Below are positions 34,167 to 44,291 of a stretch of DNA of 64,000 nt, piece by piece; the first letter of the stretch is position 1; each line of letters opens with the position of its first letter. The stretch spans positions 2,680,501-2,744,500 of the forward strand of contig NZ_CP048286.1 in NCBI RefSeq assembly GCF_010365285.1, written 5' to 3'. The notes beneath the pieces were generated by a model. That model was not told where the DNA came from. It saw nothing but the letters and a program-made list of their open reading frames with translations, and made no database searches. The position numbers and the translations under genes were made by a program. This DNA comes from Paenibacillus rhizovicinus. GTDB taxonomy: Bacteria > Bacillota > Bacilli > Paenibacillales > Paenibacillaceae.

Positions 34167-35359
34167 CCTCCTCCGCTGTAATCGATGCGCTGCTTCTCGG
34201 CATGGCGCGAGATCGCCAGCGCGATCAGCGTATCCAACAGCTCCGTATACGGCACGCCGCTTTCTTTCCACATCAGCGGATACATGCTGTACGGCGTGAA
34301 GCCCGGCATCGTATTCACTTCGTTGATGAACAGCTGGCCGTCTTCCTTGCGCAGGAAGAAATCGACGCGCGACAATCCCGAGCCGTCGATCGCCTGGAAT
34401 GCGCGGATCGCCATCTCCCGTACGGACTCCGATACTTCTGCCGGGATATTCGCCGGGATATGCATCATCGATTTGCCATCGACATACTTCGCTTTGTAAT
34501 CATAGAACTCGCTCGAGGATGTGATCTCCCCGACCACGGAAGCCCGCGGCTCGTCGTTGCCGAGCACGCTAACCTCGATCTCGCGCGCGTCCACGAACTC
34601 CTCGACGATGACCTTGCGGTCGAAGCGCAACGCGTATTCTACGGCTGCAATCAGTTCCTCGCGGTTGCGCGCCTTCGAAATACCTACGCTAGAACCCAGG
34701 TTCGCCGGTTTGATAAAGCATGGATAGCCGAGAGCAGTCTCGATTTCCATGATGTAGTAGGACTCATCCTTCTCCCACTGCGTCCGGTTGAAATACCTGT
34801 AAATGCACTGCGGCAGGCCGTCTTGAGCGAACACTTTCTTCATCGTGATCTTATCCATGCCGACCGCGGAAGCTAGCACGCCCGCTCCAACGTACGGAAT
34901 GTTCGCCATTTCGAACAATCCTTGGATGGTGCCGTCTTCGCCGAACGTACCGTGCAGCAATGGGAACACGACGTCAAGGGCGCCGCCTTCACCGGCTGCG
35001 TTCGCCACGCTGTTCACGGCCGACGTGACGGAAGAGATCTTCACTTCGGCCGGAACCGCCGAAATCGTCGCGTCGGCAGCCGCTTCCGGCTCCAAACCGC
35101 TGCCGCTGAATACCGGCATGAGCGCATCCGTGCCGACGATGGCATCGCCGCCGCCAAGCCGCAGCGCGGCCAAATCCGATGGCGCCGCGAGCAGGGTTTC
35201 CCCCGAGCGCCATTCGCCCGATTTCGAAATATAGAAAGGTTGGATTTCGTATTTGCCGTAATCAAATGCTTTCATGACCGCCAAGGCCGTTTGCAGCGAA
35301 ACTTCATGCTCGCCGGAGCGCCCTCCGTAAACCAGCCCTACGCGCACTTTCTCCCCCAT
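34157..35359 (-). CDS. ddl: D-alanine-D-alanine ligase
   Basis: ATP-grasp enzyme making the D-Ala-D-Ala end of the peptidoglycan precursor. Motifs: YGGRSGEHEVSLQTA at the N-terminus, PLLHGTFGEDGTIQG, KPANLGSSVGISK, and INEVNTMPGFTPYS. The loop EFYDYKAKY is of the D-Ala rather than D-lactate type, so no vancomycin-type resistance is implied. At 400 residues it is about 40 longer than most Ddl. The extra Ala/Ser/Val-rich stretch (residues about 70-127) lies before the LLHG motif. Confidence 0.95.
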   Translation of the reverse strand: MGEKVRVGLVYGGRSGEHEVSLQTALAVMKAFDYGKYEIQPFYISKSGEWRSGETLLAAPSDLAALRLGGGDAIVGTDALMPVFSGSGLEPEAAADATISAVPAEVKISSVTSAVNSVANAAGEGGALDVVFPLLHGTFGEDGTIQGLFEMANIPYVGAGVLASAVGMDKITMKKVFAQDGLPQCIYRYFNRTQWEKDESYYIMEIETALGYPCFIKPANLGSSVGISKARNREELIAAVEYALRFDRKVIVEEFVDAREIEVSVLGNDEPRASVVGEITSSSEFYDYKAKYVDGKSMMHIPANIPAEVSESVREMAIRAFQAIDGSGLSRVDFFLRKEDGQLFINEVNTMPGFTPYSMYPLMWKESGVPYTELLDTLIALAISRHAEKQRIDYSGGGPA

Positions 35360-35434
35360 GATTCAATCCTCCGGTTACGTATAAATTTCCCACACAGGCG
35401 GGTTGTCATTCCACTGGGCTTGAAGCGCACTCAA

Positions 35435-35481
35435 GATGAAACGGCTGTCGCCGTCCTTCTGGCGGCGCGGCGCGTTTCATC
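35435..35481. repeat. Inverted repeat between the amidase gene and ddl
   Basis: GATGAAACG/CGTTTCATC with an inner imperfect GC-rich stem, about 75 bases upstream of the ddl start and 50 bases after the amidase stop. It has no T-run. It may be a weak terminator for the amidase or a leader structure of ddl. Confidence 0.4.
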
Positions 35482-35532
35482 CCCGAGAAATACAAGTCGA
35501 TGAATAAAGTGGAACTTACACATTCTTGTATT

Positions 35533-36738
35533 TTAAAACTCATCCGCGATATGGAAAAAACGGTACTTGGTGTTCTCCGTCCATGCATAGGAATCTTGAT
35601 AATCCCAATAGCGATGGCGGCTTGGCACCGTATTCGCATTCACGAGCGGCATGCCGGCAGCATCGAACGCGGTCACGACCGTGCTGTGCTGATACCGGTT
35701 GTCGCCGCCCCAATCGTAGATAATAACATCGCCGAGAGCGAGTTGATCCGCCGATTCGACGACCGTTGCCCGCAGTACCCCGTTGTGCGGAACCGACAAA
35801 TAATGCTGCAGCGCGTTCGCCACAGCCCAGCTGTAGCTCCAATTTTCCCGGCCGCCGCTGTACCCGCGGTACCACCAGCCGGAAGCCCTTTTACCAGTAT
35901 AGTTCATCGGTGCGTTGCCTGCAAAGAGACACTGGGAGATGAAATTGGTGCAGTTTACCTCGAAATTTTCGTAAGCGGGATTCGGCTCGTTCCACCAGCG
36001 GTCGGCATACGCGGCGGCCAAATCGCGCCTGTAACGGATTCCAGCCCGCCCATGTTTGAAAAACGGCAAAACATCATAATTTATATAAGGTATGGACTGC
36101 GGCTTGCTTTCCGCGGCCAGCGCCTGCTCGTCGGCGAATTCGCCGGCATGGCTGGAATGGGACGAGCTGAACCGCGGCCGGCGCTCGGAAACGATCGGCT
36201 CGACGCGGGAGATGACATAGTCCCCGTCTTCGGCCGCCAGCCAAAGCCGCTCGCGGTCGAAGCGTTCCTCCAAATACGTGCGCCCGCGATGCTCGATCGT
36301 ACGTTTGACGCGGAGTTCGATGAGCACGCACACCTCGGACAGCGTGCCGGATTCGCTGATCCGCAGCAGCTCGGCGCTCGTCTCGCTCCGGGAAGGCAGA
36401 ATGCCGCGCAGCAGCTCTTGTTCGCGCAGCCGGCCGAGCCGCTGGCCGAACCGGTACAAGTGGTCCCCATCGGAGATGACGGCATCGAATGGGGCGGCGT
36501 AACGGTCGATCTCGGCTTGATTGTACAGCTTCACGTAACGGTGAATAGCCGCCTTCCAACCCTCGGACTTGGCCGTATCCGGCGGTTCGCCGCTGACTTG
36601 CGCAAGCATCGCGCTTCCTGAACTGCCCGCGCCGTGCAGCCGCACGGGCGGCGCCGAAACACGGCCCGGCGGCTTGCCGGCCGCGCTTTTATTCGTTACT
36701 GTCTTGCCTGTTCCGGGTCGTACTCGCGATCGCGGCAC
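35533..36738 (-). CDS. Amidase-domain protein (Amidase_6 type)
   Basis: A 401-residue protein whose C-terminal 165 residues match the putative amidase fold with a Cys-His pair: VNCTNFISQCLFAG and YQHSTVVTAF, plus WSYSWAVANAL. Relatives are often secreted wall hydrolases of Bacilli. I see no signal peptide here; the N-terminus is basic and low in hydrophobicity, so it may be cytoplasmic or spore-associated. The middle region (100-220) is predicted alpha/beta and unassigned. Start is GTG with GGGGAGGA ten bases upstream. Confidence 0.8.
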   Translation of the reverse strand: MPRSRVRPGTGKTVTNKSAAGKPPGRVSAPPVRLHGAGSSGSAMLAQVSGEPPDTAKSEGWKAAIHRYVKLYNQAEIDRYAAPFDAVISDGDHLYRFGQRLGRLREQELLRGILPSRSETSAELLRISESGTLSEVCVLIELRVKRTIEHRGRTYLEERFDRERLWLAAEDGDYVISRVEPIVSERRPRFSSSHSSHAGEFADEQALAAESKPQSIPYINYDVLPFFKHGRAGIRYRRDLAAAYADRWWNEPNPAYENFEVNCTNFISQCLFAGNAPMNYTGKRASGWWYRGYSGGRENWSYSWAVANALQHYLSVPHNGVLRATVVESADQLALGDVIIYDWGGDNRYQHSTVVTAFDAAGMPLVNANTVPSRHRYWDYQDSYAWTENTKYRFFHIADEF

Positions 36739-37019
36739 CTGTGATTCCTCCCCGCACGTCCGTTATTGGAATAAACCTCCCAGCTCATGGGCGGAATAAT
36801 GCTGGTTCATTATATGAGCAAGAAGGCCGTTTCATGTGAATAAACGCTTGATCCTCGTCCGGTTTCCAGGTAAAAAAGGGCGCCGGATCCCCGTCAGCAG
36901 GCGATATTTGGTCTTTCCTATTTGCTCGAAAACCGCTATACTTACATTATGAAGTGTTTATGAAATTGTGTTTCACAGAGTGAAACCGAAACACGCAAAT
37001 CAAGGAGGCGCGAAGCGCA

Positions 37020-39740
37020 ATGACAAAGCAAAACGAATACTCCGTCCGCGAATCGCTGTCGGTCGGCGGCAAGCAGTATGCTTACTACCGTCTGGGCGGA
37101 TTGGAAGAGCAAGGCCTGGGTAAAATTTCGAAACTCCCTTTCTCCATTAAAGTGCTTCTTGAAGCAGCCGTTCGTCAATTCGACGGACGCGGCATTACCA
37201 AAGAACATGTGAAGCAGCTCGCAACTTGGGCTGACGGACGCGAAGACAAAGAAATTCCGTTCATTCCTGCCCGTATCGTCCTGCAGGATTTCACCGGCGT
37301 ACCGGTAGTAGTCGACTTGGCGGCGATGCGCGATACCGTGAAGAAATCGGGCGGCGACCCGAAACAAATCAACCCGCTCGTACCGGTTGACCTTGTAATC
37401 GACCACTCCGTCATGGTCGATGCTTTCGGAACGCCGGAAGCACTTGAATATAACATGGACATCGAGTTCAAACGCAACGGCGAACGTTACCGTTTCCTTC
37501 GCTGGGCACAAACGGCGTTCGATAACTTCCGCGCGGTTCCGCCGGGTACGGGTATCGTTCACCAAGTCAACCTGGAGTACTTGGCATCCGTTGCCGCTAC
37601 GAAGACGGTTGACGGCGAAACTGTCGTATATCCGGACTCCCTTGTAGGCACGGACTCCCACACGACGATGATCAACGGTCTTGGCGTAGTCGGCTGGGGC
37701 GTCGGCGGCATCGAGGCGGAAGCCGGCATGCTCGGCCAACCGCTGTACTTCGTAACGCCGGAAGTTATCGGCTTCCGTCTGACCGGCAGCCTGGCAGAAG
37801 GCGCTACGGCGACTGACCTTGCCCTGACAGTTACGCAAATCCTTCGTAAAAAAGGCGTTGTCGGCAAATTCGTCGAGTTCTTCGGCCCTGGTTTGTCCAA
37901 CATCAGCCTTGCTGACCGTGCTACGGTTGCCAACATGGCTCCTGAATACGGCGCAACGGTCGGCTACTTCCCAGTCGACAACGAAACGCTGCAATTCCTG
38001 CGCTCCACAGGCCGTACGGAAGATCAAATCGCGCTTGTTGAAGCTTACTATACGGCTCAAGGCATGTTCCGCACGGACGATACGCCTGAACCGACATTCT
38101 CGGACATCGTTGAACTCGACTTGTCCACGATCGTGCCATCCCTTGCAGGTCCTAAGCGTCCGCAAGACCGCGTTGAGCTGACGGCGATGAAAGAATCGTT
38201 CAACAGCATCATCCGCACGCCGATCGACAAAGGCGGCTACGGCCTCTCCGACAACAAAATCGAAGAGTTCGTCGAAGTGAAACACACGAACGGCCAAGTA
38301 AGCAAAATGGGCACGGGCGCAGTCGTTATCGCGGCTATCACGAGCTGCACGAACACGTCCAACCCAAGCGTTATGATCGGCGCGGGTCTGGTAGCGAAGA
38401 AAGCCGTTGAGCGCGGCCTGACGAAGCCGGCCTACGTGAAGAGCTCCCTGACGCCGGGTTCCCTGGTCGTAACGGACTACCTGAAGAACGCCAACCTGCT
38501 TGAGCCGCTGGAAGCGCTGGGCTTCTACCTTGCAGGCTACGGCTGCGCGACTTGTATCGGTAACTCCGGTCCGTTGCCGGACGAAGTAAGCAAAGCAATC
38601 GCGGACAACGACATGACGGTTGCAGCCGTACTGTCCGGTAACCGTAACTTCGAAGGCCGCGTGCATGCGCAAGTCAAAGCGAACTACCTGGCATCGCCGC
38701 CGCTCGTCGTCGCTTATGCGATTGCCGGAACGGTCAACATCGACCTGTCCTCCGATCCGATCGGTTACGACGGCAACAACCAGCCTGTCTACCTCAAAGA
38801 CATCTGGCCGACGTCCAAAGAAATTTCGGATGCCATGGCTTCGGCAATGAGCCCGCAAATTTTCCGCGACAAATACGAGAACGTCTTTACGCAGAACGAG
38901 CGTTGGAACGCAATCGACGTACCGACTGGCGAGAGCTACGAGTGGGACGACAAATCGACCTACATCCAAAACCCGCCGTTCTTCGAAAACCTCGGCTCCG
39001 ACATCGGCGACATTGCGGATATCAAGAGCTCGAGCGTGCTGGCACTGCTTGGCGATTCCGTTACGACGGACCATATCTCTCCTGCAGGTAACATCAAGAC
39101 TGACAGCCCTGCCGGCGAATACCTGATCAAACACGGCGTAGACAAAGTGGACTTCAACTCCTACGGATCGCGCCGCGGTAACCATGAAGTCATGATGCGC
39201 GGTACGTTCGCGAACATCCGCATTCGTAACCAGGTTGCCCCTGGCACGGAAGGCGGCGTAACGACTTACCTGCCGACGGACGAAGTGATGTCCATCTACG
39301 ACGCATCCATGCTGTATCAGAAGAGCGGCAAGAACCTCGTCGTTATCGCCGGTAAAGAGTACGGCACGGGAAGCTCCCGCGACTGGGCGGCCAAAGGCAC
39401 GTTCCTGCTCGGCGTCAAAGCCGTCATCGCTGAAAGCTTCGAGCGGATCCACCGTTCCAACCTGGTAGGCATGGGCGTTCTGCCTCTGCAATTCCAAGAA
39501 GGTCACGGCTGGAAAACGCTGAACATCACGGGACGCGAAACGTTCGACATCGTCGGCCTGAGCAACGACGTTCAACCGGGTCAAACCGTTACGGTCGTCG
39601 CAACGCGCGAAGACGGTACGACGTTTGAATTCCCTGCCATCGTTCGTCTGGATTCCCTAGTCGATGTCGACTACTACCGGAACAGCGGTATCCTTCAAAC
39701 CGTGCTCCGTCAAATGATTGCGGCTAACGCAGCGAAGTAA
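37020..39740 (+). CDS. acnA: Aconitate hydratase (AcnA type)
   Basis: TCA-cycle enzyme converting citrate to isocitrate, with a 4Fe-4S cluster; as an apoprotein it can bind RNA. At 906 residues the length is the usual one. Cluster cysteines are in [18 protein letters not shown] and [13 protein letters not shown]. Other marks are [28 protein letters not shown] and [24 protein letters not shown] precedes the ATG. The gene is strongly codon-biased, consistent with high expression, which also leaves an accidental 880-codon open frame on the opposite strand. Confidence 0.98.
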   Translation: MTKQNEYSVRESLSVGGKQYAYYRLGGLEEQGLGKISKLPFSIKVLLEAAVRQFDGRGITKEHVKQLATWADGREDKEIPFIPARIVLQDFTGVPVVVDLAAMRDTVKKSGGDPKQINPLVPVDLVIDHSVMVDAFGTPEALEYNMDIEFKRNGERYRFLRWAQTAFDNFRAVPPGTGIVHQVNLEYLASVAATKTVDGETVVYPDSLVGTDSHTTMINGLGVVGWGVGGIEAEAGMLGQPLYFVTPEVIGFRLTGSLAEGATATDLALTVTQILRKKGVVGKFVEFFGPGLSNISLADRATVANMAPEYGATVGYFPVDNETLQFLRSTGRTEDQIALVEAYYTAQGMFRTDDTPEPTFSDIVELDLSTIVPSLAGPKRPQDRVELTAMKESFNSIIRTPIDKGGYGLSDNKIEEFVEVKHTNGQVSKMGTGAVVIAAITSCTNTSNPSVMIGAGLVAKKAVERGLTKPAYVKSSLTPGSLVVTDYLKNANLLEPLEALGFYLAGYGCATCIGNSGPLPDEVSKAIADNDMTVAAVLSGNRNFEGRVHAQVKANYLASPPLVVAYAIAGTVNIDLSSDPIGYDGNNQPVYLKDIWPTSKEISDAMASAMSPQIFRDKYENVFTQNERWNAIDVPTGESYEWDDKSTYIQNPPFFENLGSDIGDIADIKSSSVLALLGDSVTTDHISPAGNIKTDSPAGEYLIKHGVDKVDFNSYGSRRGNHEVMMRGTFANIRIRNQVAPGTEGGVTTYLPTDEVMSIYDASMLYQKSGKNLVVIAGKEYGTGSSRDWAAKGTFLLGVKAVIAESFERIHRSNLVGMGVLPLQFQEGHGWKTLNITGRETFDIVGLSNDVQPGQTVTVVATREDGTTFEFPAIVRLDSLVDVDYYRNSGILQTVLRQMIAANAAK

Positions 39741-39786
39741 GTCACAGCCAAATAAGTGATGGCAATTCAATATTGCCATGCCATAC

Positions 39787-39822
39787 AACGGGCCCGCTCT
39801 TCATTGAGCGGGCCCGTTTGTT
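39787..39822. terminator. Terminator after acnA
   Basis: Perfect 13-base stem AACGGGCCCGCTC/GAGCGGGCCCGTT with a six-base loop, followed by TGTTATATG. Also placed to end the minus-strand glycosyltransferase transcript. Confidence 0.88.
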
Positions 39823-39827
39823 ATATG

Positions 39828-40919
39828 TTAAAGCTGCTCGGTCCTGGAGTTGATTCCCTTCAGTTTCCTTAGCATGCCGAAGAAATTATCCGCGTATTTC
39901 GTGCAGGAGAAATGCGCTTTGATATGCGTTTCCGCTTGATCGATGATCGAATTGCGCAAAGGGATGTCGCGCATCAGCGACTGCGCTTCCGCAAATGCCT
40001 TATTGATATTGGTCCTCGGGTACAGCTTGCCGGTTACGTCGTGCACGAGGAACCTTCGGATGCCGTCGGAATCCGTCGTCAGTACCGGACAGCGGCAAAG
40101 CATCGCTTCCGCGACGGCGTAACCGAATCCTTCGAGGATGGAAGTCGACAGCAGCAGCCCGCCCGAATCGCCGATGATGGAGAAATAATCCGCCATTTGC
40201 TCATGGGGCACGTTCGCGTGCATGACGAGCTTCTGCCGCAGCTGCAAACCGTCCACCCACTTGTCGAACATCGCCTTCTCGCGCGGCTCGCTCAAGCTCG
40301 GATCCCCGAATATCCAGAGATACCCCTCCGGATGCTGATTGAGGAGCCTTGCGCCGATCAGCAGGAAGTCTCGCCAGTTCTTGTTCTCCTCGATGCGACC
40401 GACCCATCCGATAATCGGAAACGGCTTCGGCGGATAGGCGGCATAGCCGAAATCCTGCGTATCCAGCGGATCGTCGAAACAGAAGTGGGGGAGGTTCGGC
40501 AGATGCTCCGGCAGCAGCTGCTTCAGATGGCTCGTTTGCGGATACAGGACCGCATCCGCCGTTTCCATCACGCGGGCAGAGATGTCTTTCAGAATCGCGT
40601 TTGCCGTCTTCAGCGTGCCGAGCCCCTGGATTTCGAAAATAAGCAGCCCTTGATAGCCTACTTTTCGCATGAGCATCAGCAGCGTCACATCGGTGCAAAC
40701 GACGATGATATCATACTTCTCGCGCTCGATCAGGCGCCGGATGGCTTCTTCCTCGTTCATGATGAAGGTTGGAATATCTTTGATATTCTTGCGGCCTTCG
40801 CCGTCGATGGAGTATAGCAGGTGGCACTCGGCATGCTTTTGTTTCAACGCTTTGCAGCGGATGCGGTTGAGCGTCTCCATGCCGCCGCTCGGATTATAGA
40901 AGGTGAAGAGCATTTTCAT
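39828..40919 (-). CDS. Glycosyltransferase family 4-like (GT-B fold)
   Basis: A 363-residue GT-B glycosyltransferase, probably cytoplasmic. The donor-side motif is IIGWVGRIEENKNWRDFLLIG and the C-terminal EGFGYAVAEAMLCRCPVLTTD carries the conserved glutamates. Begins MKMLFTFYNPSGGMETLNRIR. It overlaps the neighbouring GT2 gene by four bases, so the pair is probably translated together. Sugar and acceptor unknown; surface or spore glycan is likely. Confidence 0.88.
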   Translation of the reverse strand: MKMLFTFYNPSGGMETLNRIRCKALKQKHAECHLLYSIDGEGRKNIKDIPTFIMNEEEAIRRLIEREKYDIIVVCTDVTLLMLMRKVGYQGLLIFEIQGLGTLKTANAILKDISARVMETADAVLYPQTSHLKQLLPEHLPNLPHFCFDDPLDTQDFGYAAYPPKPFPIIGWVGRIEENKNWRDFLLIGARLLNQHPEGYLWIFGDPSLSEPREKAMFDKWVDGLQLRQKLVMHANVPHEQMADYFSIIGDSGGLLLSTSILEGFGYAVAEAMLCRCPVLTTDSDGIRRFLVHDVTGKLYPRTNINKAFAEAQSLMRDIPLRNSIIDQAETHIKAHFSCTKYADNFFGMLRKLKGINSRTEQL

Positions 40920-42145
40920 ACGAGATCACTCATTTGCATGTAATGATTTTTCACGTAATCGACGAGATAATCCCTGCGGAACAACTCGTCGTAGATGGCA
41001 GCGTTGTCGTGGGCCGCCATGCTCGCATGGCGATAGCCGAGCTGCGTACGGTCCGGGGTGTAGTAATTGGACATGACTTCGGGCGCCGCTTTCTGCATTT
41101 CATCGTACATGATCGACAAATTCATCGCATCCGTAAATTGGTTCTGACCGAGAATCAAGCTGTACGGCGTCTGAATCATCTGCACGGCGTGCAGCAGCGC
41201 CATGGGCCTGCTCGTGTTCGGAAACCATTTGAAGTCCGTCAGCGGATGCGAAATGCTCGATAATTCGGCCGTAACCCGCATATCCGGAGATAAATCCAAT
41301 ACATAGCATATATAGTTACTGAAGGTCTGTTCGTAAAGGTTCTCGATGCGCTCGATGGCCTGCGCGTTCGCTTCCTTCAATGGATATAAGATCGTTATGG
41401 CCGGCGCGATCCCTCTGCGCGTCCGTGCCCGGTGTCTAGCCAGGTGATACGTATACCGCCATTTGCGGTGCTGGGCAACCGTCTGCAGCATTGCCGATAC
41501 GCTGAGCGCGGAGTTCACGCGGTACTCGATGAGCTCCACGGGAATATATTTGATTTCGCAATGCTCGGTGAGACGGAGCCAATAGTCGTAATCTTCTACA
41601 GGCACGAGCTCGTAGCCGTCGATCAGCCTGGCATAGCGGGATTTGTACATAAAAGAAACGCCGATCAGAGAAGAGTCCAGCAGCTTCTCCGTAGGCTGCG
41701 ATTGGTATTGCCGCTGCGCGGCCAGCGTCTGCTCGTCATAGAGCTGCACGCCTTCGTCGTTAATGCCTTGGAACGAGCTGTATGCGAGGCCCAGCTCTTC
41801 CGGCCCTTTCTTAAGCGCATGGCGAAGCGTCTCGAGAAACCTCGGATAGTAGACGTTGTCGCTGGAGACCCAAGTCAAGTAGTCGATGCCGGAGGTATCC
41901 AGCAATGGTCGGAAGCCCGTATTGAGCGCGGCCGCGACGCCTTGATTCACGCCATGCGACAGGATTGCCGCCCGGCGGTCGCCGTTCAGAAACTTCCTGA
42001 CGAGCGGCTCCATTTCCGGTGCGCCGTCAATGACGACGATCAATTTGAAGTTCTGGTACGTTTGCTTCAGCACAGAATCCAGCGCCGCCTCGAGGAAGGC
42101 CGGCTTTTGCTTATACACGGGCATTACGATCCCTAAATCGACCAT
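40916..42145 (-). CDS. Glycosyltransferase family 2 (GT-A fold)
   Basis: A 409-residue protein with a typical GT2 start, LGIVMPVYKQKPAFLEAALDSV, the nucleotide-binding VVIDGAPEMEP region and a metal-binding SSDNVYYPRFLETL. A second half resembles a repeated, degenerate GT-A segment. The ATG at 42145 is chosen because AAGGAG lies eight bases before it; an upstream in-frame start would run into the intergenic region. First gene of a two-gene glycosylation unit. Confidence 0.88.
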   Translation of the reverse strand: MVDLGIVMPVYKQKPAFLEAALDSVLKQTYQNFKLIVVIDGAPEMEPLVRKFLNGDRRAAILSHGVNQGVAAALNTGFRPLLDTSGIDYLTWVSSDNVYYPRFLETLRHALKKGPEELGLAYSSFQGINDEGVQLYDEQTLAAQRQYQSQPTEKLLDSSLIGVSFMYKSRYARLIDGYELVPVEDYDYWLRLTEHCEIKYIPVELIEYRVNSALSVSAMLQTVAQHRKWRYTYHLARHRARTRRGIAPAITILYPLKEANAQAIERIENLYEQTFSNYICYVLDLSPDMRVTAELSSISHPLTDFKWFPNTSRPMALLHAVQMIQTPYSLILGQNQFTDAMNLSIMYDEMQKAAPEVMSNYYTPDRTQLGYRHASMAAHDNAAIYDELFRRDYLVDYVKNHYMQMSDLV

Positions 42146-42270
42146 GTTGTCACTCCTTCCGCCGCAACCATCCTGTACTATTGTATTGAAGCGGCAAAAG
42201 TTTGCTTGTGCGGCTATCCTGTGAGGCGCCGGATTCCGCGCTATGTAAACGACCGCCATGATGCGCGAAA

Positions 42271-42295
42271 GGAGCCAACGAATGCGTTAGCTCCC
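42271..42295 (-). terminator. Hairpin after the small unknown gene
   Basis: On the minus strand GGAGCTAACG-CATT-CGTTGGCTCC (one mismatch), followed by TTTCG. The T-run is short. Confidence 0.5.
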
Positions 42296-42327
42296 ATTTG
42301 CGCGTTTCACCGTTTATTAGCCTGCTA

Positions 42328-42699
42328 TCAAGGCGTTGTCGAAAGAAGCGAAATAACCGTCATTTCCTCTTGCAGCACGCGATGTCCGTCCACCAAATTA
42401 CCGAACTCGTCCACTCCGAACGTGGATAAGACGACTTCGGTCAACGGGTTGATGACGCTCAATTGCACTTCATAAGCACTATCGCCGCCTATGAAAAATT
42501 CGCGCTTGTCGCCCGATTTCCCTGCCAGCATGAAGCCGGACAGATATGCCAGCGTGAGCGGCATCGAGTCCGACACCACGTAAACCTCAATAATAATCAA
42601 TGCTTCGACGTTCGTGATATTACGCGCATTGACGAAAACGGTAGAAGCGGCGGTTCCGAGTGCTCGGGTGTTCGTAATAAGACCTGTTGAATATGGCAT
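42328..42699 (-). CDS. Small protein of unknown function
   Basis: A 123-residue protein starting MPYSTGLITNTRALGTAAS. It is rich in Val, Thr and Ile and probably all-beta (NARNITNVEALIIIEVYVVSD; YEVQLSVINPLTEVVLSTFGVDEFG), with no signal peptide. GGAGGGGG about eight bases upstream supports the ATG at 42699. I do not recognise the family. It is divergent from the BNR-propeller gene, and both lack export signals while having surface-protein-like composition; a joint role, for example in spore surface layers, is only a guess. Confidence 0.7.
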   Translation of the reverse strand: MPYSTGLITNTRALGTAASTVFVNARNITNVEALIIIEVYVVSDSMPLTLAYLSGFMLAGKSGDKREFFIGGDSAYEVQLSVINPLTEVVLSTFGVDEFGNLVDGHRVLQEEMTVISLLSTTP

Positions 42700-42913
42700 A
42701 TTATTCACCCCCTCCATCTAGCACTACCAATTTATTCCCAGTAGATTTAAAAGTTTCGAGACGATTCTCCTTCTCGTTCCGCCCTTTTTGCGTTCGTAGA
42801 CGCAAGCATAGGTCAAAACTCCGCGATTTCAATAGAATGCATATAAAGAGGATGAAACGGCTGACTCCGGCCTCGAGGGGTAGGAATTTTCTTCCAGCAT
42901 CAAAGGGAGGAAC

Positions 42914-44167
42914 ATGATGACGAATTTCAACTTTCAGGTCACGCCCAACGGCAATCCAAAATTCGAGCCGAGCGTAGCCGTCAACCTGCTCATTACGGGC
43001 ATCATGGTCGCCGTGGCCGTCGATACGACGACGGGCGTCCCGTTGATCGGACTCTACCGGTCGCTAGATGGCGGATTCAGTTGGGCGAACAGCTTGCTGC
43101 CGCTGCCTGCGGGCTTCACCGGCGCGGAAGCGCCCGTCGTTTCTTACGGTTTCCCGAACTTATTCACCGTCGCCGCCCATGTATTCCCCGGACCGGATTC
43201 CGGGACGACCGTTGCGTACTTCTCGACTGACAACGGCGCGACGTTCAGCGCACCCGTCATCATTGCGCCCGGATTCGGAACGTATATCAACAACGACGAA
43301 ACGAACGTGGTCATCGACACGTCCCAATCGAGCCCTTTTCTCGGCAACACGTACATCAGCTATAACCATCAATTCAACGTCGCGAACGGCGGCAACTCGA
43401 CGGCATTCGTTCAAGCGCTGCAAAGCAACAGCACGGTGTGGAGCCAGCCGATCCTGCTCTCGGCCGAATCCGACCAGGTCGAACGTCCCGACATCACCGT
43501 CGACTTGACGGGGAATGTCTTCGCCGCTTGGGTGACGGTCAATCCGAGCTTCAGATTTATCGTGCGCGTTTCCCTCGACGGCGGCCGAACGTTCGACGGC
43601 GCGGTGGTCGTCTCCAACGTCGTGCCGGTTCCGTCGCCGCTGCCCGTCGTCGGCTATAACTTCCGCGTGCTCACCTTCGCCGCGATCTCCTCGGATCGCT
43701 CGGTCGGACCTTTCACCGGTACCGTATACGCGATCTGGCAGGATAATCGGCAGGGCTACGCCGACATCTTCATGGCCAAACGCAATCCGAACGACGGCTC
43801 CTGGTCGGCTCCCGTCAGCATTACGGGCGCGCCGGCCGGCTCGCAGAACTTCTTCCCGGACATCGACGTGGATCCGCTCACGGGCGTAGTCAACGTCATT
43901 TATTACAGCAATCAAATAAATGGCTTCGATCTGGACGTGTACGTGGCGAGGTCGATTAACGGCGGGGCAACCTTCACGAACACCCGGATTACGAACCAAT
44001 CGTTCAATCCCAACGGCAACTCTCCCGTTCCCGTGCCGCTGATCGGCGATTATATTTCGATTACGAGCGTTCCGCCCGGCGGCTACATCGGTGTTTGGCT
44101 CAGTACGCAGCCCGTCGGCACGCAAAACATCTTCGCCGGTTACTCCGACACAATCATTACACCTTGA
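42914..44167 (+). CDS. BNR/Asp-box beta-propeller protein (sialidase-like fold)
   Basis: A 417-residue protein with four Asp-boxes of the form SxDxGxTF/W: SLDGGFSW, STDNGATF, SLDGGRTF and SINGGATF, plus a degenerate blade around YAIWQDNRQGYADIFMAKRN. The fold should be a six-bladed propeller as in sialidases. The arginine triad and other catalytic residues of true sialidases are not evident, so binding or structural function is as likely as hydrolysis. No signal peptide. GGGAGGAAC precedes the ATG. Single-gene unit with its own terminator. Confidence 0.8.
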   Translation: MMTNFNFQVTPNGNPKFEPSVAVNLLITGIMVAVAVDTTTGVPLIGLYRSLDGGFSWANSLLPLPAGFTGAEAPVVSYGFPNLFTVAAHVFPGPDSGTTVAYFSTDNGATFSAPVIIAPGFGTYINNDETNVVIDTSQSSPFLGNTYISYNHQFNVANGGNSTAFVQALQSNSTVWSQPILLSAESDQVERPDITVDLTGNVFAAWVTVNPSFRFIVRVSLDGGRTFDGAVVVSNVVPVPSPLPVVGYNFRVLTFAAISSDRSVGPFTGTVYAIWQDNRQGYADIFMAKRNPNDGSWSAPVSITGAPAGSQNFFPDIDVDPLTGVVNVIYYSNQINGFDLDVYVARSINGGATFTNTRITNQSFNPNGNSPVPVPLIGDYISITSVPPGGYIGVWLSTQPVGTQNIFAGYSDTIITP

Positions 44168-44202
44168 CTACTACACTTGACGGCTGCAGCTCCGAAGGCA
44201 GC

Positions 44203-44264
44203 AAAAAGAGCGGCGTCCCCGTGCAGTCGAATTCGACTGTCCGGAGACCCGCTCTATTCTTTTT
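44203..44264. terminator. Terminator between the BNR gene and the IclR gene
   Basis: AAAAAGAGCGG pairs with CCGCTCT and is flanked by A- and T-runs. The apex is CAGTCGAATTCGACTG (44224-44239), a perfect 16-base palindrome. It is suited to stop transcription from both sides. Confidence 0.85.
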
Positions 44265-44291
44265 GTCCGATGCTCGTCCGCGCGCCTCGGA

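Noticed and set aside
33730..34203. Gly/Trp-rich protein gene on the minus strand
   Set aside because: The frame arises from the C-rich repeat tract, overlaps the ddl terminator and end, and has no ribosome binding site.
34157..35359. Vancomycin-resistance-type D-Ala-D-Lac ligase
   Set aside because: The omega-loop EFYDYKAKY is of the D-Ala type and there are no vanH or vanX genes nearby.
36942..39584. 880-codon open frame on the minus strand
   Set aside because: It is antisense to acnA, whose conserved motifs are unmistakable. The opposite frame stays open because of the strong codon bias; it has no ribosome binding site and no recognisable domain.
44224..44239. 16-base perfect palindrome as an operator
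   Set aside because: It forms the apex of a bidirectional terminator hairpin between convergent genes, which explains it fully.
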